Origin: Seminavis robusta
Taxonomy: Eukaryota; Bacillariophyta; Bacillariophyceae; Naviculales; Naviculaceae
DNA: 64,000 bases
Direction: 5' to 3'
Assembly (NCBI GenBank): GCA_903772945.1
Contig: CAICTM010000480.1
Coordinates: 1-64,000 of the forward strand
Of the stretch, positions 41,530 to 52,607 are shown piece by piece. The translations under genes were made by a program, and so were the position numbers. The notes below the pieces were generated by a model. The model did not search any database, had not been told where the DNA came from, and saw only the letters and a list, made by a program, of their open reading frames with translations. Position 1 is the first letter of the stretch. The number at the start of each line of letters is the position of its first letter.

Positions 41530-42486
41530 ATGTCTGAAATCTACCTTGTTACCGGTGCCAACAGTGGCTTGGGACTTGACTCCGTCCGTCGCTTAGCCAT
41601 GATGCCCTCTACCAAGAAAATCTACATGGTGTGCCGCTCTGAAAACAAAGCCTCCTCTGCCATTGACTCGATTAAGGGCGTGGAAGGAGTGGATGTGACC
41701 AAGCTTCAGTATGTCCACTTTGATGCATCTGCTTCCAAGGAAGAGATCTTTCAGATTGCGAAGAACCTTGAGGACAATGAACTCATTACTGGCGTCCTTC
41801 TCAATGCTGGTGGCGTTGGTCATGACAAGACCGGGAAACCAATTGGGCCCAACCATGTCCTTGATATCCACCAAATCAATTTGATTGGACACGTTCAGCT
41901 TGTGGAGGCTCTCAAGCCCAAGCTAGCCCAGGGATGTAAGATTGTCTTCTCAGGATCAGAAGCGGCTCGTGGGATCCTCATCATGATGATTGGTACTCCC
42001 AAGCTTGGGGGCACAAGTGATTGGTACAGGAACCAACTTGAAGGGAACTTTCCTGGTTATGATCCCATGGATGTATATGCCAAGACTAAGGGATTTGCTG
42101 CCTTGTATTTTGCTGAGTGGGCTCGTCAGAACCCAAAGTACAGTGTCCTGGTAGTGTCCCCAGGTGGCACCTCTGGTACATCTGCATTAATTACTGATGG
42201 AGTGCCAGCCCATTTCAGATTGATGATGCCTGTGATTATGCCCTTGATGAATGCAATTGGGGTCATGCATAACTTGGAAGATGGAACTGATTGGTACATT
42301 CAGGCACTTACTGGTAAATATGATGAAGCGTTCCAAAGTGGATCTTTTGTTGCCTCGAAGCGGGGAACCACAGGCGAGGTGTGTGATCAAACCGAACTCC
42401 GTAGTGGTAAGATGTATGCTGACACTGTGAAGCAAAAGGCCGCCTTTGCAGCATTGTCAGTCTACACCACAAAGCCCCATTTTTAG
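41530..42486 (+). CDS. Short-chain dehydrogenase/reductase, copy 1
   Basis: 318 residues from MSEIYLVTGANSGLG. It has the NAD(P) motif TGANSGLG, LLNAGGVGHDK (NAG motif), the catalytic Ser in VFSGSEAARG, and YAKTKGFAALYFAEW (YxxxK). The TGANSGLG form and length resemble classical SDRs near protochlorophyllide reductase and retinol dehydrogenase; the substrate is unknown. A TAG ends it at KPHF, where copy 2 continues 17 residues. The downstream DNA still matches copy 2 (TGTGCAGCATATT), so a stop appeared in an ancestral longer frame. It is closest to the broken copy at 57432-58389. Confidence 0.93.
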   Translation: MSEIYLVTGANSGLGLDSVRRLAMMPSTKKIYMVCRSENKASSAIDSIKGVEGVDVTKLQYVHFDASASKEEIFQIAKNLEDNELITGVLLNAGGVGHDKTGKPIGPNHVLDIHQINLIGHVQLVEALKPKLAQGCKIVFSGSEAARGILIMMIGTPKLGGTSDWYRNQLEGNFPGYDPMDVYAKTKGFAALYFAEWARQNPKYSVLVVSPGGTSGTSALITDGVPAHFRLMMPVIMPLMNAIGVMHNLEDGTDWYIQALTGKYDEAFQSGSFVASKRGTTGEVCDQTELRSGKMYADTVKQKAAFAALSVYTTKPHF

Positions 42487-43410
42487 CTCTGTTGTGCAGC
42501 ATATTTTGGAGGTTTCTGTTGTGCAGAAAATTGTGGAGGCTGATTAGATAGCATTTTATTCAAACAGTCATTGGTTGGTCTCTCGAGCTATAGCCAGCGT
42601 TCGTGGCAGTATGGTTGCCTGGTAATCATCGATATCTCTCTCCAGTATCCCACATTGTTTGCGAGACTGGCTGCACCGACGTCATCGTGCAGTGCATAGT
42701 CGCTCAAAGAACAGCGCATTTTCTTAGATAGCTAGGAGATCCAACTATCACCTGCTGTGCAAGCTACGTCCGGCTTCGCCCTCGAACGTCAGATTGGACA
42801 AGGATGGGAGTTTATGAAAGTTGCTGTCTACTACCTGCAGTACTAGCTGCATGTAGATTGAGTTCAAACTATCAATTAGAAGAAGGTAATATCCATCACC
42901 AGAGTGCACACCCGGAGTCAAAAAGCTGTATTTGAATACCCCACCCCCCTGACCAAAACCTTCGCGATGCATGCACGATAGGACCACTTCAAAAGAGCTC
43001 GCGCCAAAACCTCGATCCGCCCAGGCCGGAAGCATTTGTGGCCAAAAGGCTGCTCAGGAGGGAATTCAATAGAAAGTCAGTAGCCGTACCATTCGATGAA
43101 GATCATCGAAAGGTAAAACAGAGAACGTTGACATCAGTATCTTTGTATTGCTATGGTGCTGCGGGTTCGAGCTTGTCGAGAAGTCATATCGTGTTCATTG
43201 ATGCTCTTCGAAGTACTTGATGAACGATCTCAATTCTTCGCGAGAACCGTACCGAAAGGTTGGAAAAGGTACGGGTAACGGTATCCTTCAATTGTTCTGT
43301 GTCTCTCTGCCTCTCACAAATCCAAGGGATCCAAAAGCAAAAAGCAAAAACAAACACAAACAACTATATCCAACCCAACCCAACCCAACCCAACAGCTAT
43401 CTGCATCACC
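42487..43410. other. Intergenic, SDR 3' flank and copy-2 promoter
   Basis: The first about 60 nt are homologous to the coding end of SDR copy 2. The last about 150 nt are the shared SDR upstream region. No other gene is seen. Confidence 0.5.
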
Positions 43411-44418
43411 ATGTCTGCAATCTACCTTGTTACCGGTGCCAACAGTGGCTTGGGACTTGACTCCGTCCGTCGTCTAGCCATGATGCCCTCCACCAAGAAA
43501 ATCTACATGGGGTGCCGCTCTGAAAACAAAGCCTCCGCTGCCATTGACTCGATTAAGGGCATGGAAGGAGTGGATGTGACCAAGCTTCAGTATGTCCACT
43601 TTGATGCATCTGCTTCCAAGGAAGCAATATTTAAGATTGTGGACTCTCTTGACAATGACCCGATAACTGGAGTCCTTCTCAATGCTGGTGGCATTGGTCA
43701 TGACAAGACCAAGAAACCGATTGGACCCAACCATGTCCTTGATGTCCACCAAATCAATTTGATTGGACACATCCAGCTTGTGGAGGCTCTCAAGCCCAAA
43801 CTGGCCCAGGGATGTAAGCTTGTCTTTGCAGGATCAGAAGCTGCTCGCGGTGTCCCCCTCATGATGATTGGTACTCCCAAGCTTGGTGACACAAGTGATT
43901 GGTACAAGAACCAACTTGAAGGAAACTTTCGTGGTTATGATCCCATGGCTGTGTATGCCAAGACTAAGGGATTCGCGGCATTGTACTTTGCTGAGTGGGC
44001 TCGTCAGAACCCCAAGTACAACGTCCTGGTGGTGTCCCCAGGTGGTACCTCTGGCACTTCTGCTTTAAATGCGGATGCAGTGCCAGCTCACTTCAGATTG
44101 ATGATGCCTGTTATGATGCCCATGATGAAGGCAATTGGAGTCATGCATCCCTTGGAAGATGGAACTGACCGGTACATTCAGGCTCTTACTGGCAAGTATG
44201 ACAAAACATTCCAGAGTGGATCTTTTGTTGCATCGAAGCGAGGAACTACAGGCAAGGTCAGTGATCAGACCAAGCTCCGCAAAGGGCAGATGTATGCTGA
44301 CACAGTGAAGCAGAAGGCCGCCTTTGAAGCATTGTCAGTCTACACCACAAAGCCCCTTCACTCTGATGTGCAGCATATTGTGGATGTTTCTGCTGTGCAG
44401 AATATTGTGTCGGTTTAA
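43411..44418 (+). CDS. Short-chain dehydrogenase/reductase, copy 2
   Basis: 335 residues, MSAIYLVTGANSGLG. It has the same SDR motifs as copy 1 (TGANSGLG, LLNAGGIGHDK, VFAGSEAARG, YAKTKGFAALYF), and a C-terminal extension (HSDVQHIVDVSAVQ) that copy 1 has lost. It differs mostly in the middle (KIVDSLDNDPITG). Cytosolic NAD(P)H-dependent oxidoreductase is the safe call. Its promoter is shared in sequence with copy 1. Confidence 0.93.
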   Translation: MSAIYLVTGANSGLGLDSVRRLAMMPSTKKIYMGCRSENKASAAIDSIKGMEGVDVTKLQYVHFDASASKEAIFKIVDSLDNDPITGVLLNAGGIGHDKTKKPIGPNHVLDVHQINLIGHIQLVEALKPKLAQGCKLVFAGSEAARGVPLMMIGTPKLGDTSDWYKNQLEGNFRGYDPMAVYAKTKGFAALYFAEWARQNPKYNVLVVSPGGTSGTSALNADAVPAHFRLMMPVMMPMMKAIGVMHPLEDGTDRYIQALTGKYDKTFQSGSFVASKRGTTGKVSDQTKLRKGQMYADTVKQKAAFEALSVYTTKPLHSDVQHIVDVSAVQNIVSV

Positions 44419-45530
44419 AGTGGAACTTTAATCATCCAGCAAGAGATACTAGTAGATTCCAAAAGCACTAGCACTACTCAATATCCCCAGATAAGGCTAT
44501 TGTAATATTTCCCGTAGCAGCAGTGGACGCAATGTGCGTTTTCTAGAGAATGAATGAGGCCAAGAGGTGTGTATGTCCTCGCCATGTATTTCTCAGCTAC
44601 TTGTAGCAAACAGTATTGTTCCCGAGGGAATCGCGTCGTGTTTTTAAACTCTATCGCTTCTATGGACACGCGCGAATAAGGGCCGATGTTTAGATTTCCA
44701 TGGAAGGGTATACGGGTATACGCCTCAACGCAATTACTGGTACCGATGCGTAATGATTGCAAGAAAGGGCGGATGGACAAAAGAATGATTCGATTCCAGT
44801 TGCATCGTATCTCTGTTCTCCGAGAGAGAGGAGAGACTTGGGGCGACCGACTACATAGCAGTGGCACGGTGTGCATGAGAACTTCGCAGTGAGGCTCAAG
44901 CTCTGGGCCGCGGCGCTATGCAAAATAGTACCGTCAACCTTTTTTTTAAAAAAAAACTCCGGCAAAGCGCTCCTCCAATCAACAGCTCAACAAGCTACAT
45001 GTAAGCTAAGAACACAATCTTTTTTTACATCCATTTTTGGCCATTTTCTCATTCTAAAGTCATCAATAGTCCCGAACATGGTTCACCAAGCGATTTAAGG
45101 AATATCGTCGAGAGGTTCTCTCCAATTAGCAGACAGAGGTAACTTTACATTAAGTGTGTAAGCTTCAACAGCAGGCAATCATTTAATGTCACAGATAAGC
45201 TCACCTAGTACCGTCAGATTGGATGTCTCAGTAAAGTATGCATTAAACAATGAGGCAGCACCTGCATGTACCGGTAACTTATCGGACTTGGGAAGAGTTT
45301 ACCTTGGATCTTTTTGGCTTGTTTTCCTTCCCACCTTGAAACCTTCTTCAATTGATCTTCGGGAAATATTTTCTCGAAAGCACAAAGCTGATAGTTGGAA
45401 GTCTTCACACTCCAACGTCGCTGCACACTCTCTCTGCTCTGAAGCCTCCCAGATATCTCATCTCCATCCATCCATCCATCCATCCATCCATCCTGCTGAG
45501 TACTATCATAGTATGCTAAAGAACGATAGA
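44419..45530. other. Upstream region of the ATPase gene with CCAT microsatellite
   Basis: The frame of the ATPase gene is open from 45186, so the true start could be upstream of the chosen Met. A perfect (CCAT)n run lies at about 45465-45491 and is treated as 5' UTR. No other gene is supported in 44419-45185. Confidence 0.5.
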
Positions 45531-48500
45531 ATGAAGTCTTTGGTTGGTCCGCAAACGGCTCCTAGCATGGATTGGGGTGGCAACAGCAAGCTCTATGACC
45601 GCGAAGCGCAGAGCCGTGAATTGCTGGATGCGTATAAGCGGAGTCTTTTGAGTGATCATTCGAGTAAAACGAAAGAACTGTGTCTGATTACAGGACCTTC
45701 TGGTACAGGCAAAACGGCCTTGGCGCGTTCCATTCAGCAGAGCGTGGAAGAACAAGGTGGAGGTTTCTTTCTCGGTGGGAAATTTGATGATCAGATGCCC
45801 AAGCCTCATGGACCCTTTCTGGCGGCCGTCGAACAGCTCTTGGATTCACTCAACAATAAGAATGCACAGGCGTATCGACAAGCCATTCAAGAGGCTGTAG
45901 GATCAGAAGGGGCAATTTTGGTGGAAGCCATTCCCGGGCTGTCGGAACTTCTACTACATGAAGCAATGACTGAAGTAAGGACGGAAGAAGAAGCAGCAGC
46001 CACAGCAACCTACAACAATAATGATAGTTCCACGCTGAGCTTGGACATGGACAGTAGTGAACAGTCCTTCAAGATTGGAGCCACCAAGGAACATCCGGCT
46101 CGATTTGTGTCGGTTTTTTGTCGATTCTGGCACGCCATTGCCTCCCAAACTCCCATTGTGCTGCTATTGGATGATCTTCAGTGGGCAGATGCCCCTTCTC
46201 TCGACATTCTCAAGGGATTGCTGCAACCTACCACAGAGCAAACCATACTTCCCCAAAACAGTCAACTCATGATTGTCGGAACGTGTCGTGGAGAGGAGGT
46301 TGGCATTCACGATGACTTGTCAGTACTCTTGCGAGACTTGGAACAACATGCCACAGTACTCATTACTGAAATCAAAGTACACAATCTCACCATTCCCGCC
46401 ATGGCCTGTATGATTGCCGATGCACTCGACATGTACCTCCAAGATTGCATGCCCTTGGCGGAGATTGTACATGGACAAACCAACGGAAATGTCTTTTTTG
46501 CAAAGCAATATCTACGCAGTTTGGTGGACGATGGAATACTCTACCAAACTGACAACACCAACGTTTGTAAGGGACAAGAATGGCAATGGGACGAAGCTGC
46601 CTTGGTACTCGCATTGCCGTCGTCCGCTTCTGTCAACTCGAGTAGTGGAGATCTCATTATTCAATTGCTGGCCCGAAAACTACAGATGCTGCCACCCAAC
46701 GTCTTAGAAATTGTCCAAACCATTGCCTGCATGGGAAGTACTTTTTCCGTTGGGATACAAGTCCACGCCACGACAATGACATCGTCACAAATACTAAGCT
46801 CCCTGCAACTGGCCGCCCAACACGGTTTTCTCGTGTACAATCCACAACTCGGCACGGGGACCATTCCCCACGACAAATTTCGCGAAGCACCCCTGTCCCT
46901 GATTCCACTCGAGCAACGACCCCTTGTCCATCTCACCATTGGACGCAACTTACGACGACAATTATCCACCGCGTTGGTCAAGGCCAACGTCATTCTCATT
47001 GCGGATCAATTACAGCACGGATTGCATCTCGTTACAAAAGAAGACGAACAGGACGATTTTGCACGCTTGTACTTGAGAGCTGGAAAGGAAGCTGCCAAAA
47101 AGTCGGCCTTTTCGGCTGCGTCCAAATACGTCGACCACGGCATTGGACTGTTGGGCCATCGACATTGGCGCGATCAGTACAATCTCAGTATTGAACTATA
47201 CAGTACCGGTGCTGAATTGGCCTATTGCATTGGAGATTCCGAGACGGTCGAAACACTCGCCACAGCTGTCATTGCCAATGCCCGATCCATGACCGACAAG
47301 AATCAAGCCATTGTCACGCTCGCATTGTCGGTCGGAGGACGAGGAGAATCGTCCAGAGCCATTTCAATTTGTCGCGATGCACTGGCAGAACTGGACATGC
47401 CATTTCCACAAGCACACACCGAATGGGGTACCCTACTGGAACTGGTCCGGGTCCGACATGCCATTGGCAAGCGCACCGAAGAAGATATCATGACATTGCC
47501 CGAATTGCAAGATTATTCCAAAACCATGACGGCCATGAAAATTCTATACATCATGTTCAATCTACTAGAGTCCATGAATTCCAAAGCGTCCGCGCTGCCC
47601 GTCTTTCGACTGGTACGACTGACACTAAAGCATGGATTGAGTCCGTTAGGTATGTACTGCACTACATTTATTGTGATTGGATGGATGGATGGATGGATGG
47701 AACCAAAAGACCAAACTATATATATTCTGCTGCTGTTACTTACCTAATGTTGTGCCATTCACGCACAGCTGGTCTCGGCTTTCATCTCTATGGTACTTGC
47801 TTGGTCAAGTTGGGATACTTGGAAGAGGGATATCGGTTCGGACAAATGGCCACGAAAATCATGGAACGTTTCCCCTCCAAACAACTGCAAGGAAATGTGC
47901 AGGTTGTATTCGCGGTTGCAGTATTGCCGTCCAAACTGTCCTTTCGAGAATGCATTGAGCCCATTTGGAATGCCGGGGTCATTGCCATGGAGGTGGGAAA
48001 CACGGAGGTACGTAGATCAAGAGTTAGTGAAGCTAGCTAGCTGCATCGGCTCTAACTGGAACTGTTCCTTGCCTTTTGTCGCCCTGCTTCTTCTACTACA
48101 GATGGCAATGGCGGGCAGGGCTCTCTGCAGCAGCCATCGAATTCTTATTGGTGACCCGATTCCCGATATTTTCAAGATACTCAACAAAACCTCCAGTCTC
48201 TGTCAAACCTACCGGCAGTACAAGGTTGGCATGGCGACAAGCCTGGCCTTGCAGTTATGTCAAAACTTGCAGGGCAACGTCAAAGATCCTCTGAGTATGA
48301 CAGGGGACTACGTGCAAGAACGTGAAATGACAAAACGACTCAAGGAGGGAGATGTCGAGAATCTTTTGGTCATGCTCCTGCACTACAAGTACATGCTGGC
48401 TGCACTGATGAATGAGAATAGATTTGCCGATGACTTGTATCAACGACAACGAGACAGCTTCAAGGGATTCTTCATGCCATTCCTTCCAATCTACAATCGG

Positions 48501-48914
48501 ATGTACCGAGGTTTGGTCTGTGCTGCCCTGGCCCGTGAGTCCACAGGCTGGATGAGGCGTCGCAAGCTGGCAGATGCCAAGAAGCAGTACACCAAGATGA
48601 AGAATTCACTTGTGCACTGTCCCGGTAACTGCGTGAACAAAATGTACTTGTTAGATGCCGAGTTGGAATTCTGTCATGGCCGGTACTCATCCGCTGTCTT
48701 GAAGTATGACAGGGCCATTGCCTCGGCCGAAAAGGAAGGATTCATCAGTGACCAGGCCATTGCCTGCGAGAAGGCCGGTAGAATGCTATATCAGGCAAGA
48801 CGCAGCGTGGAGGCCGAAACCTATTTGGAAAAGGCTCGGTTGCTCTACATGGAGTGGGGCGCCCAGCTCAAAGTCGACCAAATGGAATTTATGATCAACA
48901 ACCTTAGAGCGTAA
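45531..48914 (+). CDS. AAA/STAND-type ATPase with helical-repeat tail
   Basis: Exons 45531-47649, 47769-48007 and 48102-48914 (GT-AG) give about 1,056 residues; an upstream Met at 45513 and an open leader from 45186 are alternatives. Walker A GPSGTGKTALARSIQQ lies near residue 55 and Walker B VLLLDDLQWADAPSLD near 210, the AAA_16 arrangement of MalT/guanylate-cyclase-type STAND ATPases. After about residue 480 come TPR-like helices (YLRAGKEAAKKSAFSAASKY, YSTGAELAYCIGD), and a tail with AEKEGFISDQAIACEKAGRM and KARLLYMEWGA, as in multidomain sensor ATPases. No kinase or cyclase domain is seen. A signalling or scaffold role is inferred. Intron 1 holds a (GGAT)n run. A decayed copy of this gene lies at 54237-54907. 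Confidence 0.82.
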
Positions 48915-49210
48915 ACCACATATCTGCCTGGTAGATGCTTTCCTGTTTCCGTTCGATTGTTGCCGAGAAAAGAGTTGCAGGTTTGAGAGTTCGAAGCAAA
49001 GATCTGTGGGAGCTCCGCCACGGTCTCCTGGTGACATTTCGGGTGCCTGGTCGCGCAAATGCACGTAAACCCGGAGTAAACATCTTCAGGCAAATTACAG
49101 GAATAGTATCGAAACCTCTTTCTATTTTCACAAACTGCGGTTGTTATGCATACGATTTCTTTTGTGTATCAGCGTGCTTTTAGATTCTGCCTAGCTACGG
49201 TAGCTAGCTC

Positions 49211-49335
49211 GTCATCTGCTTTCTTGTATTTGACACACCAGTGAAGGCAGATAGGGCTTCAAAGGCGGCCTTTTGCTTCTTTGGATCACTGTACTTCCTG
49301 GCCCAGCGAAGAGAGCTTTGATCACTGATGACACA
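49211..49335 (-). pseudogene. SDR 3'-end remnant
   Basis: Minus-strand match to the last about 40 codons of the SDR at 55245-56246 (DQSSLRWARKYSDPKKQKAA then FEALSAFTGV). It lies convergent to the ATPase gene exactly as the intact SDR lies convergent to the ATPase remnant. The rest of the SDR is gone. Confidence 0.88.
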
Positions 49336-49883
49336 TTGGAAGCTTCCACGGAGCAACTAGCTAATGGAGACGAGACGAGATGAGACATACAGACTATGGA
49401 AACAAGCCTGACTCAAATCATAAGCAAATAGAAGCTAGACCGTCTTAAACAGCTAGAAAAGTAACTGTGACATCAGCCAGCAGCTCGTGTGGTTCTCGAT
49501 ATTCCTTTCCCCCCAGAAGACGCCCAATTATTGTGATTAGTAATGATTGCACTCTCTCCCCAGGCAAATTCCCAGAAAGTGCAGAGAGAGTGCATCCCCG
49601 TCTCCCCGATGCAATCGCACATGCTGGTGGCAGAAAATAGCTGTACCAGAACATCTCCGATTCCATCGTCGGTTGTGTATGCATTGTTGGCTGTCATCCC
49701 GAGACAGCCAAATAAGTATTCCTTGATATGTATGTAATGTGTAGTTTTGTGAGATGGCAATTGTTCATGATCAGAAAAGACCGTCAGCCTTCCAAACAAA
49801 GGGCCTTTGGCCGACGGAAGATCAAAACAAGAGCAGCCCAAAGATTGATGAGCTCGCATTGGAGCAAAACGCAACGCTCCCAT
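49336..49883. other. Intergenic, no gene
   Basis: About 0.55 kb between the SDR remnant and the 3' end of the HSF-like gene. No supported feature. Confidence 0.45.
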
Positions 49884-52607
49884 CTAGACAGCGGTAACCT
49901 TGATTTGTTCTCCAGAATGAACTGCAGACAAACCAGAAAGTGCCCACTCAGATGACTGAGATGACAAAAATCGGGTTGGAGGTACGGACAGTCCGCTGTT
50001 GGAGGCCGAAGTACTTCCTGAGAACAGCTTCTGGATGTCCTTGATCACAGCCTCAGTGGTCAGGGTTTCGTTGTCCATGACCCAATCCTTGTCTTCTAAG
50101 CCCCCATAATGTTCATCGAGATCGGCGGTGTCCATCTCAGCATCACTGCTGCCACAGTCGCTCAAGTCACTGTCCTCGACTGGGACGAACCTTTTGAAAA
50201 CGTCCAAGTCGGATGCAAGAGGAATCATCTGCCCAGAGATCCCAGAACTCTGCTGAGGCTGTGACGCCTTCTTGTAGATTCCATTGTCACAGAGGAGACC
50301 CAAGACTGTCCAGTTCCCACCCTTGACGTGTCCCTTGCTCGCTCCATGCGTTAGCCTCGCTTTCGACTGAGCTGAATTAATTGGCAACGGCTCCAACATG
50401 CAGCAGCTGTCCTCATCGATAGTGTTGATACCGATGATAGATTCTTTCCCGTGGATCAAGTCGCATGTCAGGCTAGAACAGGACGGGGTGAAGTTGAGAG
50501 TCGGCATTTCGACAATGTGCTCTTCATGGGAGACCATAGGACGACGACGACGATCTTTGTCAGGTGTCACCACAACAAAGGGATGCACTGCCTTGCCTAG
50601 TCCTTCTTTCGCGAACATGCTATCTGCAGCCTGAATCTCGCGCATAGCAAGGGCACCAACCTCGGAGAACTCGAACTCCGGCACAGGAATTGGTGATTTT
50701 AAAAATTCGTTTCCTTCCTTGGTTTTAAAAATGTCGGGAATGACAGAGTCCATTTTGGCGAGGACTTGAGCATGAGACTTGGCTGTAGAGGGACGTCTGG
50801 AAGTATGGGCCTTGGTTGGTTCGACTTTGGTGTCAGAGTCGTCCATATCATCAGGGCTGACTGAGAGATCAGTGCACGTTGCGGCCGCCTCCTCAAACAG
50901 TTCCATGATGGCTGCGGCCTTGGTGCTCTCTTCAATCTCGCCAAGACGAGGGATGCCCTTATCAGCGGGCTGCTTCATGTCTTCGAGAAGATCCATAATG
51001 AAGATGGGAACTTCTTTCTTGCTTGCCTTGGGGCTGGTACCAGCAGTGCTTGACAAAGTTCCCCGTCGAATGGGTGTAAGAGGAGGCAATTCCAATCCTG
51101 GCGAACTTGTTTTCACGCTACCGGTAGCTTGGGGGGACTTCTTCGAGGTTTCACCGGCAGCTTTCCCTTTGGGTTTCTTGGTCGACACCAACGACTTCTT
51201 CTTCTTCTGAACAGAGGAGGCATTGGTGGATGAGGCAAGTAGTTTCGTCTTGGTGGGCGATGATGATTTGTTCTTGTTGGCTTTTTTGGAGGCTGGAGAG
51301 CCCTTTTTCTTACTGGTCTTCTTGCCACTTGCGGGAATAAGCTTCTTCTTGGGAGTAAGAACCCTCTTTTCGACTGAAGAGGTACTGGTACTGGTAGCAC
51401 TTGCTGATCTCTTCTTGTTCTTGACAGCCATATCTAAAAAGGACATCTTCTTTGCAGTTACACAAGGTTTGGCAGCGGAGTCGGTTCTCTTTTCCACAGG
51501 ATAATTCGCAGCAACAACTCCAGCACAAGAATGAATGCTGGCTTGGGCGAACTTGGAGCGCTTGATAGTGGCTAGGGCAGTGGACAGAACAATCTCGTTT
51601 GTCTTTGCAATATTGGTGTTAGTAACAACAACCTGAGATTTCAGGGCGGCAGCTGCGGCACTCTGGCTCGCACGGGATCGGGTAGATTTGACATTCTGTC
51701 CACGATGGGCGTCGGTTCGAAAGAAATCCTACCAATTACAAATAATAATAAATTCATGACCATGTTAGATTTGAAATTTGAAATTTGAAGTACTAAGAGC
51801 AACAGAGCGAAAACGAAAGATCCTGTAGCCTTACCTGATGTTCAAATCCACCCTTGTGGATACCTAAAATAGTGTAGAAGTGATTGAGTTGACGCGAGTA
51901 GACCTAACCCAACCCACAAACTGCAAACTGCAGAGCGAACGTACCAGCCTTGATTCTCTTGAAGCCCCAATGGTTGAGCTGTCGAGAAAATGAGTCTTTC
52001 TGGTTGAGCTTGAAACCAAATCTGTTATTTTAAAATACATGTACAGAAGAGAAAAACATACATGTATGAGAAAAACTCTTTAGCTAGTACCATGGCCAGT
52101 ACCATGGCCAGTACCAGTACCGGTATGGTAGCCGAGCACTATCCTTCTCCTGGACTTAAACTTACGCTGGCAACACGGTTTCAACCAAAGCATCCTTCTT
52201 GAAAATCTTGAAGATCTTGCCGCCTGCAATATTAATTTTTAAAATTTTAGATCCAATAATGAGCAAAATCAAAAATCAAATCCAAGCTAAGGGGACTTAC
52301 AGGGCAACCAAGAGATGATTTCTGAGAAGCCGCCTTTCTCTGCTTGCTCCAGAATCAGAAACAACTTGGATGGAAAGTTGACGTTCCATGCCTTGTCAGG
52401 ATCTTGCGCTTTTGCCACAAGCTTGGCCAACACCTGAGGAGTCTTCGGAGTCTTCGGAGTCTTCGGAGTCTTCAGAGTCTTTGGTTTGGCCTTGTTGCCT
52501 TTGGACTTGGCCATGGCGATCGCTGGGGTACCACTATTAATAGCAACACTCACAGTTCCAGTACTGGTAGCCGCCTTCAGGCAGCGCTGACGGCGGGTGA
52601 GCGGCAT
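49884..52607 (-). CDS. Heat-shock-factor-type transcription factor, 5 exons
   Basis: Minus-strand exons, from the start: 52607-52301, 52223-52166, 52021-51945, 51863-51835, 51729-49884. The HSF winged-helix domain is split by introns: FPSKLFLILEQAEKGGF / IISWL, then GGKIFKIFKKDALVETVLP, then FGFKLNQKDSFSRQLNHWGFKRI (the HSF signature SFxRQLNxxGF), then GIHKGGFEHQ / DFFRTDAHRGQ. It starts MPLTRRQRC and has a TPKTPKTPKTP repeat before the domain. At the start of exon 5 four T's occur where three keep the frame (DFFRTD); with three, the model is 772 codons. The long C-terminus is Ser/Lys-rich, then acidic (DLSDCGSSDAEMDTADLDEH), a possible activation region. HSFs form a large family in diatoms. 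Nuclear location inferred. Confidence 0.85.
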
